A DNA stretch of 64,000 bases from Deroplatys truncata (lineage: Eukaryota > Arthropoda > Insecta > Mantodea > Mantidae): the NCBI GenBank assembly GCA_030765065.1, contig CM060990.1, positions 462,467,321 through 462,531,320 on the forward strand. The letters are read 5' to 3'. Positions 34,634 through 47,000 of this stretch are shown here, one piece after another (position 1 is the stretch's first letter; each line of letters starts with the position of its first letter). Both the position numbers and the translations under genes were made by a program. The notes under the pieces are model-generated. The model had not been told where the DNA came from. It did not search any database and was given only the letters and a program-made list of their open reading frames with translations.

Positions 34634-36284
34634 ATGTATGTCATTAAAATCAATCAGATAACAATTGACATGGTATAATTATCTCTATTATTGACTTCAA
34701 AGGATGCAGCCGACGATAAAGCCTATGCTGCCCCCTATATCGGCTTGGATTCCCAGCCTTATGTTGTGATGAATGACTATTAGTATTTCAGTTGAAACAT
34801 TATAAATTATATAAATAACTTCAACCTTCAATGACCTTTCTATACGGCTGGAATCATACCAGATGCGATATTCTAATACAATATGCAGTAGAAATGCTTT
34901 ATAAGTACAGCCATTGATTGACAATACAATTATAAATTATATAAATAATTTCACGCTTTAAGAGTCCCGCCTTCCTGCCCATCCCTCCCTGTTTTTCCCT
35001 CTCTCATATCCTATCTTTAGATAGAATCTTGAAGCAGGAAAAAATGCACTCGACCGAACAGAAAAATAGAGCAGGTTCTGTAAACAAGTTAGCCACCCCA
35101 TCCTCCCACTATACATAAGCAGACTTACCTGGTTTCAAAAGGTTCAAAAAGAAGACCTGAAAGAATACTAATATTTAAAGGTAATACTATGGTGACTTGT
35201 TTACCTCCTCTGTATTCGTGATATACAATCACACACGCTCGCATATTTCTTTTAAGTACTGTTTATTTTACCATCTATTGAAAAATGGCTTAAAACCCCC
35301 AACCGAGCAAGGCAAGAATTTTTGTTTTCTAAGGTTTTTTTCGAGCTATGAGAAACAATTTATAATCCCCAAACTGAAAAAAGGTAAGTTATTGAAAAAA
35401 TATGTTTACAGCATAGGCGCACCCCACGAATTCTGAGAAATAATGAGTGTTTACTTCTGCCAGGAAAAAAACCCCTTGAAAGTGGAATAAATACACCCTT
35501 AAATATCACAATAGGAATTATTCCACAGCCCAGGAGTAGGGAGGACGACTATCCCCACACCCAAACACAGCGAGAAATATTTGTAAGCCAATGGAAAAAT
35601 GCTAATTCAGTAGCCAATACACATAAACCTGTAACAGTAGAATAGCCAACTAGATCGATCCATTTCTAGTTCACTGTGCATGCATAGGATACTATAAAAA
35701 GATGAAACTTGCATTTATATTTCACGGCGTGTAACAAGTACAACAGGTGTGTTTGCGCTTATTGTACTCCTCAAAAAAGAAAAGCGTCTACGTATTTTTG
35801 TGTTCGGCGTAAATCAATACATCATCGAAAACGTCTGGCGAGTAAGCTACAAACCTTACTTGTTTTATTATAATCATATTAGTACGGTCTGTAGGCAACC
35901 GTCTGTTTCAGTGTTAACTGCTTCATCTTAAATGGATATACAGAAATCGATGTTTAATGTATACAGTGTTTTTATCGTTTACTATTTTTAATTATTTATT
36001 CTCGAATGATCATAACAGTGCCCATTCTCCGTGAATAAGCTATTGTACCTATACAGCGGAAGAAAAATATTTCTAATTATCAGAACGTAAAAACTCTTTC
36101 TCATTCTCACCTTTAAACAAGAAAGCGAGGTTGTGATAAATAATGTATTAAGCTATTCCCCTAATAACGTGGAAATTGTGTGTAATTAAGAATCTCATTT
36201 CCTAAAAATGTTTGCTTTCAGTAAGCTGTTTTTCTTTTTACTTAATAATACATACAGACTGCGTCTTATTCCTTTGCTATGCTA

Positions 36285-37172
36285 CACTGTCGTTTGTGAA
36301 AATTGCAACACCAAGTAGGGAACGCACCGAATTCAATGAATTTAATACCACAGGTTAGGTGTACAACAAGTAACAAATGCTAAACATTTCAAATCTATAC
36401 ATGACCTTTGAGAAATAATATTCAGTATTTGGTGTGGCCTTCATGCGCTGCAATTAGAGCTGCTATACGCCGTGGCATTGAATCAAAAAGGTTCTGAATA
36501 AGTTCCTGAGGGATTTGCTCCACGCAGTTTGTATTCGAGCCCAAAAATCCGTGACATTGTTTACTGGAGGACCGTGATGCACCAAGTGTCAACCAACCAT
36601 ATCCCAGACATATTCGATGGGCAACATGTCAGGCGAACATGCAGGCCACCTGTTTCAGTGCTCCAGCGTCGAACCAACACTGTGGATGAAGCTGTATAGT
36701 CCGTTATGGCCATGCGGACAAGATGACGGCCATCCCGTGCTGTGATTATGTTCCGTGGTCCAGTACACGCTCTTCGCTGCGTACGACCTTCATCTATCCA
36801 CTGCTTCCACACACGCATCACTGTCTTAGCAGCATGCTCTTTACGAGCCGAAATGTCACGGTATGACATACCCGCTTCCCGGATAACGATCATTCTGCGC
36901 CGTTGGAACTCACTGACATGCCGATATGGCTCCCTTTGACGTCGACGAGGCATACTTGCACTCAAGTTTATTGTTTCCACCTTGTTTGACAGCTCTGCAC
37001 TGACTACACTGGCATAACACTGACCTTGTTGGACCGACACGAGAGGGCTCTGCTCGGCCTACGTGTACCCCATCTCTCTTCAAACCTAATCACTTATTGC
37101 TTGCACTTCCACCAAGTTTGGAGTTATTCGGGAAATTCTTCCTTGGTGTTGCAATTTTCACAAACGATAGTG
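36285..37172 (-). mobile_element. Internally deleted Tc1/mariner element in E2 left arm
   Basis: 888 bp bounded by inverted repeats starting CACTRTCGTTTGTGAAAATT and flanked by TA (36283-36284 and 37173-37174). The minus-strand frame from 37040 holds the N-terminal helix-turn-helix region of a Tc1-type transposase (RHVSEFQRRRMIVIREAGMS, then KTVMRVWKQWIDEG). A second piece, ending about 36426, holds the C terminus (LFDSMPRRIAALIAAHEGHT). The catalytic DDE core between them is missing, so it is non-autonomous. The right arm lacks it, so it inserted after the palindrome formed. Confidence 0.85.
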
Positions 37173-37489
37173 TATATTTAGTTGATACTCGAATGACAGC
37201 AATTTCAAGTTCAGTGATCGATTATAACATAATCCATCTCATGGATATGCTATTTTATCTATAAAAATGCAATAAAATATATTTTATTATCAGAATCTAA
37301 AAATTATGAAATATGAATATGATCCTGTATCTTTATATTCCAGCCTTACAGTTATCGTTTATTGAGGAACCAGACAAAAAGGAAGCTGAGTTTAGCACCA
37401 TGCCAAGGGTAGTTCATTTCGCGGGGTCCTCCATCACATTCCAAAGTAAGCATTTTATCCATTATTTTAGATGTATACGATGATGCAAA

Positions 37490-37494
37490 AAGCA

Positions 37495-37530
<36 letters not shown>
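37490..37530 (+). repeat. (ATT)n microsatellite in E2 left arm
   Basis: About 13 ATT units, mirrored by a shorter (AAT)n at about 43796-43820. Confidence 0.9.
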
Positions 37531-37534
<4 letters not shown>

Positions 37535-37765
37535 CTATTATTCAATTCATATCATCGTTTGCCGGCGAGCCGTCTGCCGTCCACAGGACTAGTGATGGGG
37601 GTGCAGCCTCCTACATTTTTCACCCAGCCAGGGTGGATGCAGTAGTCTCATATTCGAATGATAAGAAATCTTTATACATTATTTTCACGGTATCTTATGG
37701 GAAAATTAATTTCCTTTCCCTGCTGCTACTCTTATTATTATGATTGTGATTATTATTATTAAAAC

Positions 37766-37885
37766 ACACAAATTACTTAAAATAAGTTTTACTGTGGCAT
37801 AAGACGTTTCTGGGATATCCCTTATTAAAGATTCGAATTGTTCAATACTTGTCATTCTTTTAAAGTCTCTCCGACTTTCAGTTGT
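37766..37885 (-). CDS. Short conserved reading frame of E2 (left copy)
   Basis: A minus-strand frame containing RDFKRMTSIEQFESLIRDIP. The right-arm counterpart (43502-43582) keeps the first part with conservative changes and then meets a stop. Many changes preserve amino-acid type (I/V, D/N, S/T), which suggests past coding constraint. It may be one exon of a spliced gene. Family unrecognised. Confidence 0.35.
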
Positions 37886-38399
37886 TTCTCGCGAATGCAA
37901 GTGTGGAATTTAAGACAGCATAGCGTCCAGTTCTTACACGTTTGACTATCGCTGATCTCTTTGTAACTATAACGAAATGTTTAATGCATATATTTGTCAA
38001 GGTTTATTTAGATTAAGATGTAGTAGATAGAAAAATAAGCTATATTAAGCATAGTTTGTATACCCGCTTATAAAGATAGAGGTTAGAGAAAGGCATGTGT
38101 ATGTATCACATCAGATTCTTTAAAGGAGGCGTTCACAGAGCTTGTATTATATTGATAGAAACCGTTTTTCAAGAGCGATAAATTCACAAACACAATCATA
38201 ATTGAGTCTACACTATACAAATACGAATATGATTTTTATAACGATATATGCGGATGTGTGACTTTCTCTATCACGTGCATAGTAGACAGAGAAGGTATTG
38301 TATTCCACCCAAAAATTTGATATCGAGTTTGCACAGAAAATTCATGTTTTGAGCAACCCCTCCCTGAATAAGAAAAAGCATTTTAGAAAAAAAGTCCTG

Positions 38400-38560
38400 G
38401 TCGAATGTGAATAGCATAACACAAAAAACGAAAAGGTGGATAAATACCACACTTGGTATTTAGGTTCAGTACCTTCCAACGATGCCACACGAAGATTTTC
38501 AGGAAAGTTCCCCATCTCTTCATCTATGCTTTATATGCAACATTTCTCGAAGATTTTAAT
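38400..38560 (+). pseudogene. MPHEDFQ-type reading frame, left copy of E2
   Basis: Counterpart of 42745-42993. The start ATG has become GTG, and a TAG interrupts the frame (at the position of the Tyr codon in the right copy). The motif MPHEDFQE follows. Related segments occur at about 48550 and 52896 in decayed relatives. Product unknown. Confidence 0.4.
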
Positions 38561-38708
38561 TTTTTAAAAAACCGCAGTGTATTCTAATATACAAAAAATA
38601 ACTTATTATTATTATCATCATCAGAATAATAAGAAATCCTTGTACATTGTTTGCAGTGTATTTTATTACACAAAAATTAATTTCTTTTACCTGCATCTCT
38701 TATTATTT

Positions 38709-38822
38709 ATCTTTGAAGGAAATTGAAACATTTGAAAAGCAGGACAGTGAAATACCAATTACAGTGTTCGATATAGAAGAAAATACAGTTAGATTTGAGC
38801 TTTTATTCATCGATATGACATA
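38709..38822 (+). pseudogene. KEIE-type reading frame, left copy of E2
   Basis: Conserved with the minus-strand right copy (about 42680-42560): a charged segment (KEIETFEKQDSEIPITVF) followed by a TAA that the right copy does not have. Probably an exon or gene fragment; family unrecognised. Confidence 0.4.
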
Positions 38823-39119
38823 ATTATACGGTCATGCAAATGCTACCTCATTTACTATTTTATTTTATATTACCTTTATCACATCTATTCTTTTTATAAT
38901 TTACCTTAAGTCTAAGTTCCTTAACGAAATAATACTGAATCAATGGCCTTAAATATAGTTATCTAGCACATTTATCTGAATGAAATTAAGATTTTAAATT
39001 TTGTTAATCCGCTAGTTAAGACATTCCCCCTTTCACTTCTTAATAGATTAGCATACGCTATTTCGGATATGTGTCAGGAATGGTAAAGCTGTCTAATCCA
39101 TGCTTTTTATATGTTTATA

Positions 39120-39413
39120 GGAGTGAATTACCTTCGCCATTTGCAAGCCTACAACACTGCGGCATCATGTGATCGATACATAACGGAACAATTTTTAGAG
39201 GATACAGCTGAAAAGGAAAACAAGGTTCCAGGGTATAGCAACCCAGATGATTTGCCTATTGAAGTGCGATCATTGTCATCTTTACCATCATCATCGCTAT
39301 CGTCAACCCCCAGGACAATGACATCACAATCTACAATTCTGGTAATAGAACTTTCCCGACGCATTCCTCAAGACCCCTCCAATTTCCGAGAAATCATTGA
39401 CCTAACCGAATAG
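39120..39413 (+). CDS. NYLRHLQAY-type reading frame, left copy of E2
   Basis: About 97 residues after an acceptor-like TTTATAG at about 39119. Begins VNYLRHLQAYNTAASCDRYI, then an acidic stretch (EDTAEKENK), then a Ser/Pro/Thr-rich low-complexity tail and a final FREIIDLTE. The right-arm copy at 41930-42280 is about two-thirds identical and keeps its frame, indicating coding constraint. No methionine directly supports a start, so it may be a 3' exon. Function unknown. Confidence 0.45.
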   Translation, partial: GVNYLRHLQAYNTAASCDRYITEQFLEDTAEKENKVPGYSNPDDLPIEVRSLSSLPSSSLSSTPRTMTSQSTILVIELSRRIPQDPSNFREIIDLTE

Positions 39414-39689
39414 CCACCTCTAACATAGCAATCAAACCCGCCACCACAAACATCACATCAACACATCAATCATGAATATGCATTATCAGGCATTAGCTCG
39501 CTAGCATTATCACGCTACATAGGTATACACAATCACCGTAGACGCTCCATACGGAGGCGATTAATGTTTGACACCATGAACCCGGTCCTACTCCCTCTCC
39601 CGCCTTTAATTCGAATCCAAACCTATCAGAAGAGAGAATATTTACACAAAATACAATAAAATGTACAATCACATACACATGTACTCACT

Positions 39690-39722
39690 CACACCCACGC
39701 GTGCACACACACGCGCGCGCGC
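39690..39722. repeat. Alternating CA/CG tract, E2 left arm
   Basis: CACACACACGCGCGCGCG core, Z-DNA-prone; mirrored by a longer tract at 41711-41752. Confidence 0.8.
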
Positions 39723-39796
39723 ATTCATCCAGTTCATTCATTCCGCTTCACAGTTGATCCTATTCCAGCATACTAAGCAAAAACGTAGGAGAAACA

Positions 39797-39799
<3 letters not shown>

Positions 39800-39846
<47 letters not shown>
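39800..39846 (+). repeat. (TTA)n microsatellite, E2 left arm
   Basis: About 15 units; mirrored by interrupted (AAT)n at about 41575-41617. Confidence 0.9.
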
Positions 39847-39848
<2 letters not shown>

Positions 39849-40110
39849 GCATGTGATTATTTTCAGGAGTCGAGATAGATTTCAGAGCCATGTAATATTT
39901 AGGTGTATAGTAAGATTAATAAAAGAAGGCTGTATAACATAAACCAAATTTATTTTATATAAATTATCCTATTACAATCCTTCACAAATTAAACAGTGTA
40001 GCAATGCCTGGACAAGTCATTTTATGGTAGAAGTTCCTAGTAATCGTGATGTGTTTCAAAGTTTTTGTTAACTATCGTCGAAATTCATTTTAACCATTTA
40101 TGTGTGACTG

Positions 40111-40542
40111 TCATGGTATAGCTTTAGATGCTTTCAGCTTGCTTATAATTTGTTCAATCTCTTGCGTAGGGTTGCTACTACCGGCGTCTCTGGACGCGAT
40201 AAGCAGCCTTAGCATATTCATCCGTCTATTCGTATTTTCAAGCGTAGATATCACTGAACTATGACCACTATAGTCACCATATAGAGACTCCAAGTTAATA
40301 AACACACAATCTCCACTGTATTCGGCATCTTGTATACCTATGGATAGATCCTTTATCACATCAGCTTTTAATGCTTCTAATTCCTCACCCACAGGAGATT
40401 CAAGTGTGGGACAGCTAGTAGGTTCATTATAATATCTCCCTCTATGCATCTTAAGTCTCGACAAAGTTCGATTCTTCAAAATTCGCTTACATATACAATA
40501 CCTGAAGAATCGTTTTTTTCCGAGTGTGACGTATGACGTTTT
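40111..40542 (-). CDS. BED-like zinc-finger protein, left copy of E2
   Basis: The minus-strand frame is open from 40542 (after TGA at 40543-40545) to the stop at 40111. Near its start it contains YCICKRILKNRTLSRLKMHR, matching the finger of the E1 loop protein (ICNRTLKNRTISRLKQHR). The Cys/His spacing is similar, though the second half of the finger (RRCC in E1) reads GRYY here, so one zinc ligand appears lost. The C-terminal half ends with TQEIEQIISKLKASK. No ATG is visible at the 5' end; a homopolymer of seven A near 40512 makes the start uncertain. It is transcribed outward from the palindrome centre. Confidence 0.5.
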   Translation of the reverse strand, partial: KTSYVTLGKKRFFRYCICKRILKNRTLSRLKMHRGRYYNEPTSCPTLESPVGEELEALKADVIKDLSIGIQDAEYSGDCVFINLESLYGDYSGHSSVISTLENTNRRMNMLRLLIASRDAGSSNPTQEIEQIISKLKASKAIP

Positions 40543-40734
40543 TCATAGGCTGGGTGTAATGCTCCTCTGCCACAATAGCTCCTAGTTATTCTCTGAAGGA
40601 AATTAAATGTATACGCAGATGCAAACTGGTGAATGAATTAAAAGCAAAAGAATTAAATTAATATCTTTCAAATACTTATATATAATCGAAACCTTGTTAG
40701 ATATAAGCTAAGATAACATCTACAATTCATTCTA

Positions 40735-41314
<580 letters not shown>

Positions 41315-41710
41315 AATACATCATGATTACCAAGAACTTCTACTATAAAATGACCTATCCAGGCATCGCTGCATTACTTAATTTGTGAAGGATTATAATA
41401 GTATAATGTGTATAAAATAAATTTGGTTTATATTATACAGCCCTCTTGTATTAATCATATACACTTCATATTATACCATCAATTATTAGATGCCTCTGAC
41501 ATCTATCTCGACACCAGAAAAGAATTACATTTGTTAGATAAAAAGGAGAGAAGGGGTGGGTGATAGTAATGATGATGATAATAATAATAATAGTAATAAT
41601 AACAATAATAGTAATAAAGAAGTAACAATAATATTTTGATTCTCCTGAGCTTTTGCTTAGCATGTCGGAATAGATGCGATTGTGAATCTCAATGAATGAA
41701 TTGGTTGAAT

Positions 41711-41752
41711 GCGTGTGTGTGTGTGTGTGTGTGCGCGCGCGCGCGTGCGCGT
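41711..41752. repeat. Alternating TG/CG tract, E2 right arm
   Basis: About 11 TG units followed by GCGCGCGCGCG; Z-DNA-prone; longer than its left-arm mirror. Confidence 0.85.
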
Positions 41753-41929
41753 GTATGGTTGTATGTTTTTTGTATTCTGTTCAAATATTTCCTCTTCTGA
41801 TGGATTTGCATTCGAATTAAAGGCGAGAGTGGGGGTAGGGTCGGGTTCGTGGTGTCACAGTTTAATCGCCTCCATATGGAGCGTCTACGATGATTGTGTA
41901 TACCTCTGTAGCGAGATGATGCTAGCGAG

Positions 41930-42280
41930 CTAATGCCTGGTATTGATGATTAATGAGATATTTGTGGTGGCGGGGTTGATTGTAATGGTAAAGTCAATGA
42001 TTTCTCGGAAATGGGAGGAGTCTTGAGGAATGCGTGGGGATAGTTCTACTATCAGGTTTGTAGACTGTGCCGTTATTGACCCGTGAGTTGACGATGGCGA
42101 TAATGGTGAAGGTGATAAGGAGCACACGTCGATAGGTAAATCTTCTGAGTTGCTGCACCCTGGAATTTTGTTTTCCTCTTCAGCTGTATCATCTAAAAAT
42201 TGTTTCATTATGTACCGATCAAATGATACCGCAGCGTTGTGGGCTTGCAAATGGCGAAGGTAATTCACTCTTATAAGCAT
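41930..42280 (-). CDS. NYLRHLQAH-type reading frame, right copy of E2
   Basis: Counterpart of 39120-39413, with VNYLRHLQAHNAAVSFDRYI then an acidic and Ser/Pro-rich region ending FREIIDFT. The frame continues 16 residues beyond the left copy's stop. The ATG at 42280 precedes the conserved part in this copy, whereas the left copy has an acceptor-like TATAG at the equivalent place. Function unknown. Confidence 0.45.
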   Translation of the reverse strand: MLIRVNYLRHLQAHNAAVSFDRYIMKQFLDDTAEEENKIPGCSNSEDLPIDVCSLSPSPLSPSSTHGSITAQSTNLIVELSPRIPQDSSHFREIIDFTITINPATTNISLIINTRH

Positions 42281-42458
42281 ATAAAAAGCATGGATTAGAG
42301 AGGTTTACCATTCCTGACACACATTTGAAATGGCGTATGTTAATCTAATAAAAAGTGGAAGAGAGATTATCTTAACTAGTGGTGTAAGAAAATTTGAAAT
42401 CTGAATTTAAATCAGATAAATGAGCTAGATAGGCATATTTAAGGTTATTATTTCAGTA

Positions 42459-42690
42459 TTATTCGGTTAAGAAAGCTAGTTTTAAGTAAGTTATAAAATG
42501 AATAGACTTGATAAAGGCAATATAGAATAAAATAGTAAATGAGGTAGCATTTGCATGACCGTATAAATATGCCATATCGATGAGTAAACGCTGCTCAATT
42601 CTAACTATATTTTCCTCTATATAAAACACTGAAATTGTTACTTGACTGTCCTGCTTTTCAAAGGATTCAATTTCTTTCAATAATAAATAA
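42459..42690 (-). CDS. KEIE-type reading frame, right copy of E2
   Basis: Conserved segment KEIESFEKQDSQVTISVFYI continuing through DMAYLYGHANATSF. The left copy has a TAA shortly after IDM, so the right copy is the longer. The C-terminal part is hydrophobic (ILFYIAFIKSIHF). Upstream sequence in the same frame shows no clear conservation, suggesting an exon start near 42680. Product unrecognised. Confidence 0.4.
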
Positions 42691-42744
42691 TAAGCGGAGA
42701 GAAAACAAATTAATTTTTCTATAATAAAATACACTGATGATAAA

Positions 42745-42993
42745 TTACGGAGATTTCCTACCCTTCGAATAAAAACAATAATAATAGTGATAATATATCT
42801 TTGAGTAATGCAATACACTCGGTTTTTTAAAAAATCCAAAGTTTCGAGAAATGTTCCATGTAAAGGATAGTTGAGGGGATGGTGGAGTATCTTGAAAATC
42901 TTCGTGTGGCATCTTTGGAAGGTACTGAACATAAATACCAAGTGTGGTATTTATCCACCTTTTTTGTTTTTCTGTTATGCTGTTCATAGTCAT
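42745..42993 (-). CDS. MPHEDFQ-type reading frame, right copy of E2
   Basis: 82 codons from ATG at 42991-42993 (or 42985-42987). The conserved core is RWINTTLGIYVQYLPKMPHE followed by DFQD and a Pro/Ser stretch. The left copy is broken. Homologous sequence with the start M-x-H-x-DFQD recurs in relics at 48.5 and 52.9 kb. Function unknown; probably an element-encoded gene or leader exon. Confidence 0.4.
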   Translation of the reverse strand: MTMNSITEKQKRWINTTLGIYVQYLPKMPHEDFQDTPPSPQLSFTWNISRNFGFFKKPSVLHYSKIYYHYYYCFYSKGRKSP

Positions 42994-43501
42994 ACGTGGA
43001 CCTTTTTTTCTAAAAATTCTTAATTATCAAGGAAGGAGGGAGCTCAAAATATGAATTTACTTTGCAATCCCGGTATCGAATTTTTGGGTGGAATACAATA
43101 CCTTCTCTATCTACCATGCACATGGTAAAGAAAGTAAACATCCGCATATACCGTTATAAAAATCATATTCGTATTTCTATAGTGTGCATTTAATTATTAT
43201 TGTATTTATGCATTTATCACTCTTGAAAACAGTTTCTATTCGGCTAGACTTAGTAAAAGCTCTGTGAACGCCTCCTTTAAGAAATCCGATGTGATAAACA
43301 CACTTGATTATGTCTACCCTCTATCTTTATTAGTGGGTATACAAACTATTCTTAATAAAGCTTATTTACTACATCTTAATGCAAATAAACCTTGCAAAAA
43401 TAGATACATTACACATTTTGCTATAGATACAAGAAGACCAGCGATAGTCATATGTTTAAGAACTGAACACTAAGCTGGCTTAAATTCTACACTTGCAATT
43501 G

Positions 43502-43582
43502 CGAGAAGCAACTGAAAATAGAAGAAACTTTAAAAGAATGACAAGTGTAGAACAATTCGAAACTTTAATAAGGGATATTTAG
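43502..43582 (+). pseudogene. Right copy of the EQFE-type E2 reading frame
   Basis: Contains NFKRMTSVEQFETLIRDI then TAG at 43580-43582, where the left copy continues. Truncated relative to 37766-37885. Confidence 0.35.
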
Positions 43583-44450
43583 AAACGCCTTATACCGCAG
43601 AAAAATTCTTTTAAGTAATTTTTCTATAATACAATATAGGTAGTGGAAATGATGTGCAGACTTCTCACCATTCGAATATGAGACCACTACATCCACCCTG
43701 GCTGGGTGAAAAATGTAGGAGGCTGCACCACATCACTAGTCCCGTGAGCGGCAGACGGCTCGTCGGCAAACGATGATATGGATCGAATAATAGCATTAAT
43801 AATAATAATAATAATAATAATTGTTTTTGCATCATCGTATACATCTGAAATAATGGATAAAATGCTTACTTTGGAATGTGATAGAGGACCCCGCGAAATG
43901 AATTACCCTTGGCATGGTGCTACACTCAGCTTCCAGATTATCTGGCTCCTCAACAAACGATAACTCTAAGGCTGGAACATATCGATATCGGATCATAGTC
44001 ATATTTCATAATTTTTAGATTCTGATATTAAAATTATTTTACTGCATTCTTACAGATACAATAGCATGTTCATGAGATGGTCGCTGTTATGATAGATCAT
44101 TTAACTTGAAATTGCTGTCATTCGAGTATAAACTAAACACAGAACAGCAAACAAGTAAGAAGCAGTATGTGTGTATTATTAAGTAAAGAAAAAAACAGCT
44201 TACTCAGTGCAAATATTTTTAGGGAATGAGATTCTTAATTATACACAATTTTCACGTTATTAGGGGAATAGTTTAATGCATTATTTATCACAAGAGCACC
44301 TTCTTGTTTAAGGATGAGAATGCGCTTATTAAATAATTTTGACGTGCTGATAATTAAATATATTTCTTGCGCTCGTATAGGTACAATAGCATATTCACGG
44401 GGAATGGTCAGTGTTACGATCATTCGAGTAAAAACTAATAAAGAATAGTA

Positions 44451-44836
44451 TTCATTCATTCATTCATTATCTGTTTACCCTCCTCTTATGTAGGACTTAC
44501 ACCCCCCAGGACTTACAAGCGGATGCCTGGGGTCAGAGGCCCGTCGAGGAGCAGACACTCATGGATCAGACAGAGCATCCAGGATGGGTGATCAGCCCGA
44601 TGCCTGGTATGGGATGAAGGAAGTAGATGAAACGAAATGTTGGTGAAATGGATGAAAGGAAAGGTGATGATGGAGCAGTTGGTGGAATGAATGGCGGGGG
44701 AAACCGGAGAACCCGGAGAAAACCCGCCCAGACGCCGCTTCGTCCACCACAAATCCCACATGCAGGTCCCTGGGATTGAACCCGGGCCGCCTCGGTGGGA
44801 GGCGAGCGGTCTAACCACTCGGCCACGGCGCCGCCT
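44451..44836 (-). mobile_element. tRNA-Ser/Leu-like SINE inserted in E2 right arm
   Basis: On the minus strand, starting at 44836: GGCGGCGCCGTGGCCGAGTG is a tRNA-like head with A-box, and GGTTCAATCCC near 44776 is a B-box. A body containing the alternating CTCCGG repeats follows, with a (GAAT)n tail at 44451-44467. It is flanked by the 15-bp duplication TAATAAAGAATAGTA (44436-44450 and 44837-44851), proving retroposition. The E2 left arm lacks it. Confidence 0.9.
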
Positions 44837-46356
44837 TAATAAAGAATAGTAAAGGATAAAAAATCACTGAGTACATTAAACAAGGATTTGTGTATATCCA
44901 TTTAAGATGAGGCAGTTATGCGCTTTAACACTGAAGCATGCGGTTGCCTACCCACTATACTAATATGATTGTATTAGAACAAGTAAGGTTTCTAGCTTAC
45001 TCACCATAGTTTTTCGATGATGTATTCACTTCCACCGAAGACAAAGATGTAGACACTTTTCTTTTTTGACGAGTACAATAAGCGCAAACACACCTGTTGG
45101 AGTTGTACTTTGAGAACTATAATTGCAAGTTTTATGTTTTTATAGTATCCTATGCATGTGTAGTGAACTAGAAATGGATCGATCTGATTGGCTATTCTAC
45201 TTTTACAGATTTATGTGAATTGTCTACTGAATTAGCATTTTTCCATTGGCTTACAAATATTTTTCGCTGGGTTTGGCTGTGGGGATAGTCCTCCTCTCTA
45301 CTCCTGGTCTATGGAATAATTCCGTTTGTGATATTAAAGGTGTATTTATTCCTTTTTCAAGGGTTTTTCCCCTGGCAGAGGTAAACACTGAATATTTCTC
45401 AGAATTCTTGGGAGGTGCGTATGCTGTAAACACAGTTTTTTCAATAAATTACATTTTTCATTTGGGGGATTATGAATGGTTTCTCATAGCTCGAACAAAC
45501 CCTTAGAAAGCAAAAACGTTTATGTCTTGCTCGGTTCGGGGTTGTAGATAATTTTTCAATAGATGGTAAAGTAAACAGTACTTAAAATAAATATTCGAGC
45601 GCGTGTGATGGTACATCTTGAATACAGAGGAGGTAAACAAGTCACCATAATACAAAGTTTAAATATTAGTATTTTTCAGGTCTTCTTTTGAGCCTTTTGA
45701 AACCAGGTAGATCCGCTTATGTATAGTGGGAGGGTGGGGTGGCTAACCTGTTTACAGAATCTCCTGTATTGTTCTGTTCGGTCGAGTGCATTTTTTCCAG
45801 CTTTAAGATTTCATCTAAAGATAGGATATGAGATAGGGAGGAACAGGGAGAGATGTGTAGACGAAAGGAAAGGGTCTTTAAAGAATGAGATTACTTGTAT
45901 AATTTCCAATTTTATTGTCAACATGTATAATGTAGCACCTGGAATAATAATTATCATTCATCACAGCATAAGGCTTGTGACTTACTCCATCTTCAAGAAA
46001 ATTTACCTCGCCACCTTAGTCGCATTCTGTCGACATTTTAAGTCAAAGAGGTGTTAATTATACACACGTATAATACTCCTTATAATACTCTTGGTATTCT
46101 TTAATATAAATGGTAACTCACATGCGCAGTAACAACCAGGTGTGGGCGTCAATTAGTATACACTTAATTATATTAATCCATCATACTTTCGGAATTCTTT
46201 AATATTACATGGTAATACACATATACGATACTGGAAATCCAAGTCGTTATAGGGGGCGGCATAGGCTGTATCGCCGGCTTCAACCTTTGAAGTCAATGAT
46301 ACGAGATAATTATACGCACTTCAAATTGTTATCTGATTGATTGAAATAATATATAT

Positions 46357-46403
46357 CACCTGTCAACCCTTATCAAACTCCTGTCAATCAGGTTTGACGG
46401 GTG
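46357..46403. promoter_or_regulatory. Hairpin near E2 right terminus
   Basis: CACCTGTCAA ... TTGACGGGTG, one mismatch in the stem (A to G), loop longer than in the left arm. Mirror of 34598-34633. Confidence 0.45.
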
Positions 46404-46566
46404 ACAAGCAGTTAGAAACACCGGCTCCTTTGGCGATAAGTACCCTCAAAGGCGGCGAAATGTCAAAAAACGTGTGTAATCTAAGTATATGGTCAATTAA
46501 GCTAATCGGATTATACGCCTAATTAATTGTCGGCATTCCCTTTGGCCCCGTAGCTGTATAAGTACT

Positions 46567-47000
46567 GCACTCACAAAATCTGATCATTTGATGGGTGAAA
46601 AAATGTAAGTAATGCTTTCGGGGCATTTTGTCCTTAAGTGAATATGTATTGCGGTAAGCTTGGTTTGTTTCTAGGCGCAAAATCCATACGGTGCCGCAAT
46701 TGAAAGAAACTATATAGCCCTAGACTGCAAAAAATCCGCGATTCGAAGTGGAGATGTATTCATTGATGCTGGCTGTTACCAGATCGTGAAGATGTTGCAC
46801 ATCTTGCTATACCATGGTGCTTTCACAGATGTTGTCGACATCTTGTCCTCAAGCACCTGTAGGTGCTGAGTATTTTAAGAAGGTAGAAGAGGAGCTGTAA
46901 AGGAGGAGCTGGCCTATTTCGCCGGGATAAGAAGGGTATGTTTAGGGAATAGGGGAAGGATGATAAATTAATACTTTGGAAATAGATGGGGAAATTAAGG
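46567..47000. other. No gene recognised
   Basis: Flank of E2 grading into the 3' region of the LINE fragment. No motif seen. Confidence 0.35.

Larger units (their letters stand above)
34436..40510 (+). repeat. E2 left inverted arm
   Basis: Reverse complement of the right arm, with landmarks such as AATGCACTCGACCGAACAG (35044), GGCGAGCCGTCTGCCG (37564) and the zinc-finger region. Carries a private Tc1-like insertion at 36285-37172. Confidence 0.85.

Noticed and set aside
44766..44836. Possible tRNA-Ser/Leu gene
   Set aside because: Flanking 15-bp duplication and (GAAT)n tail show it is the head of a retroposed SINE.
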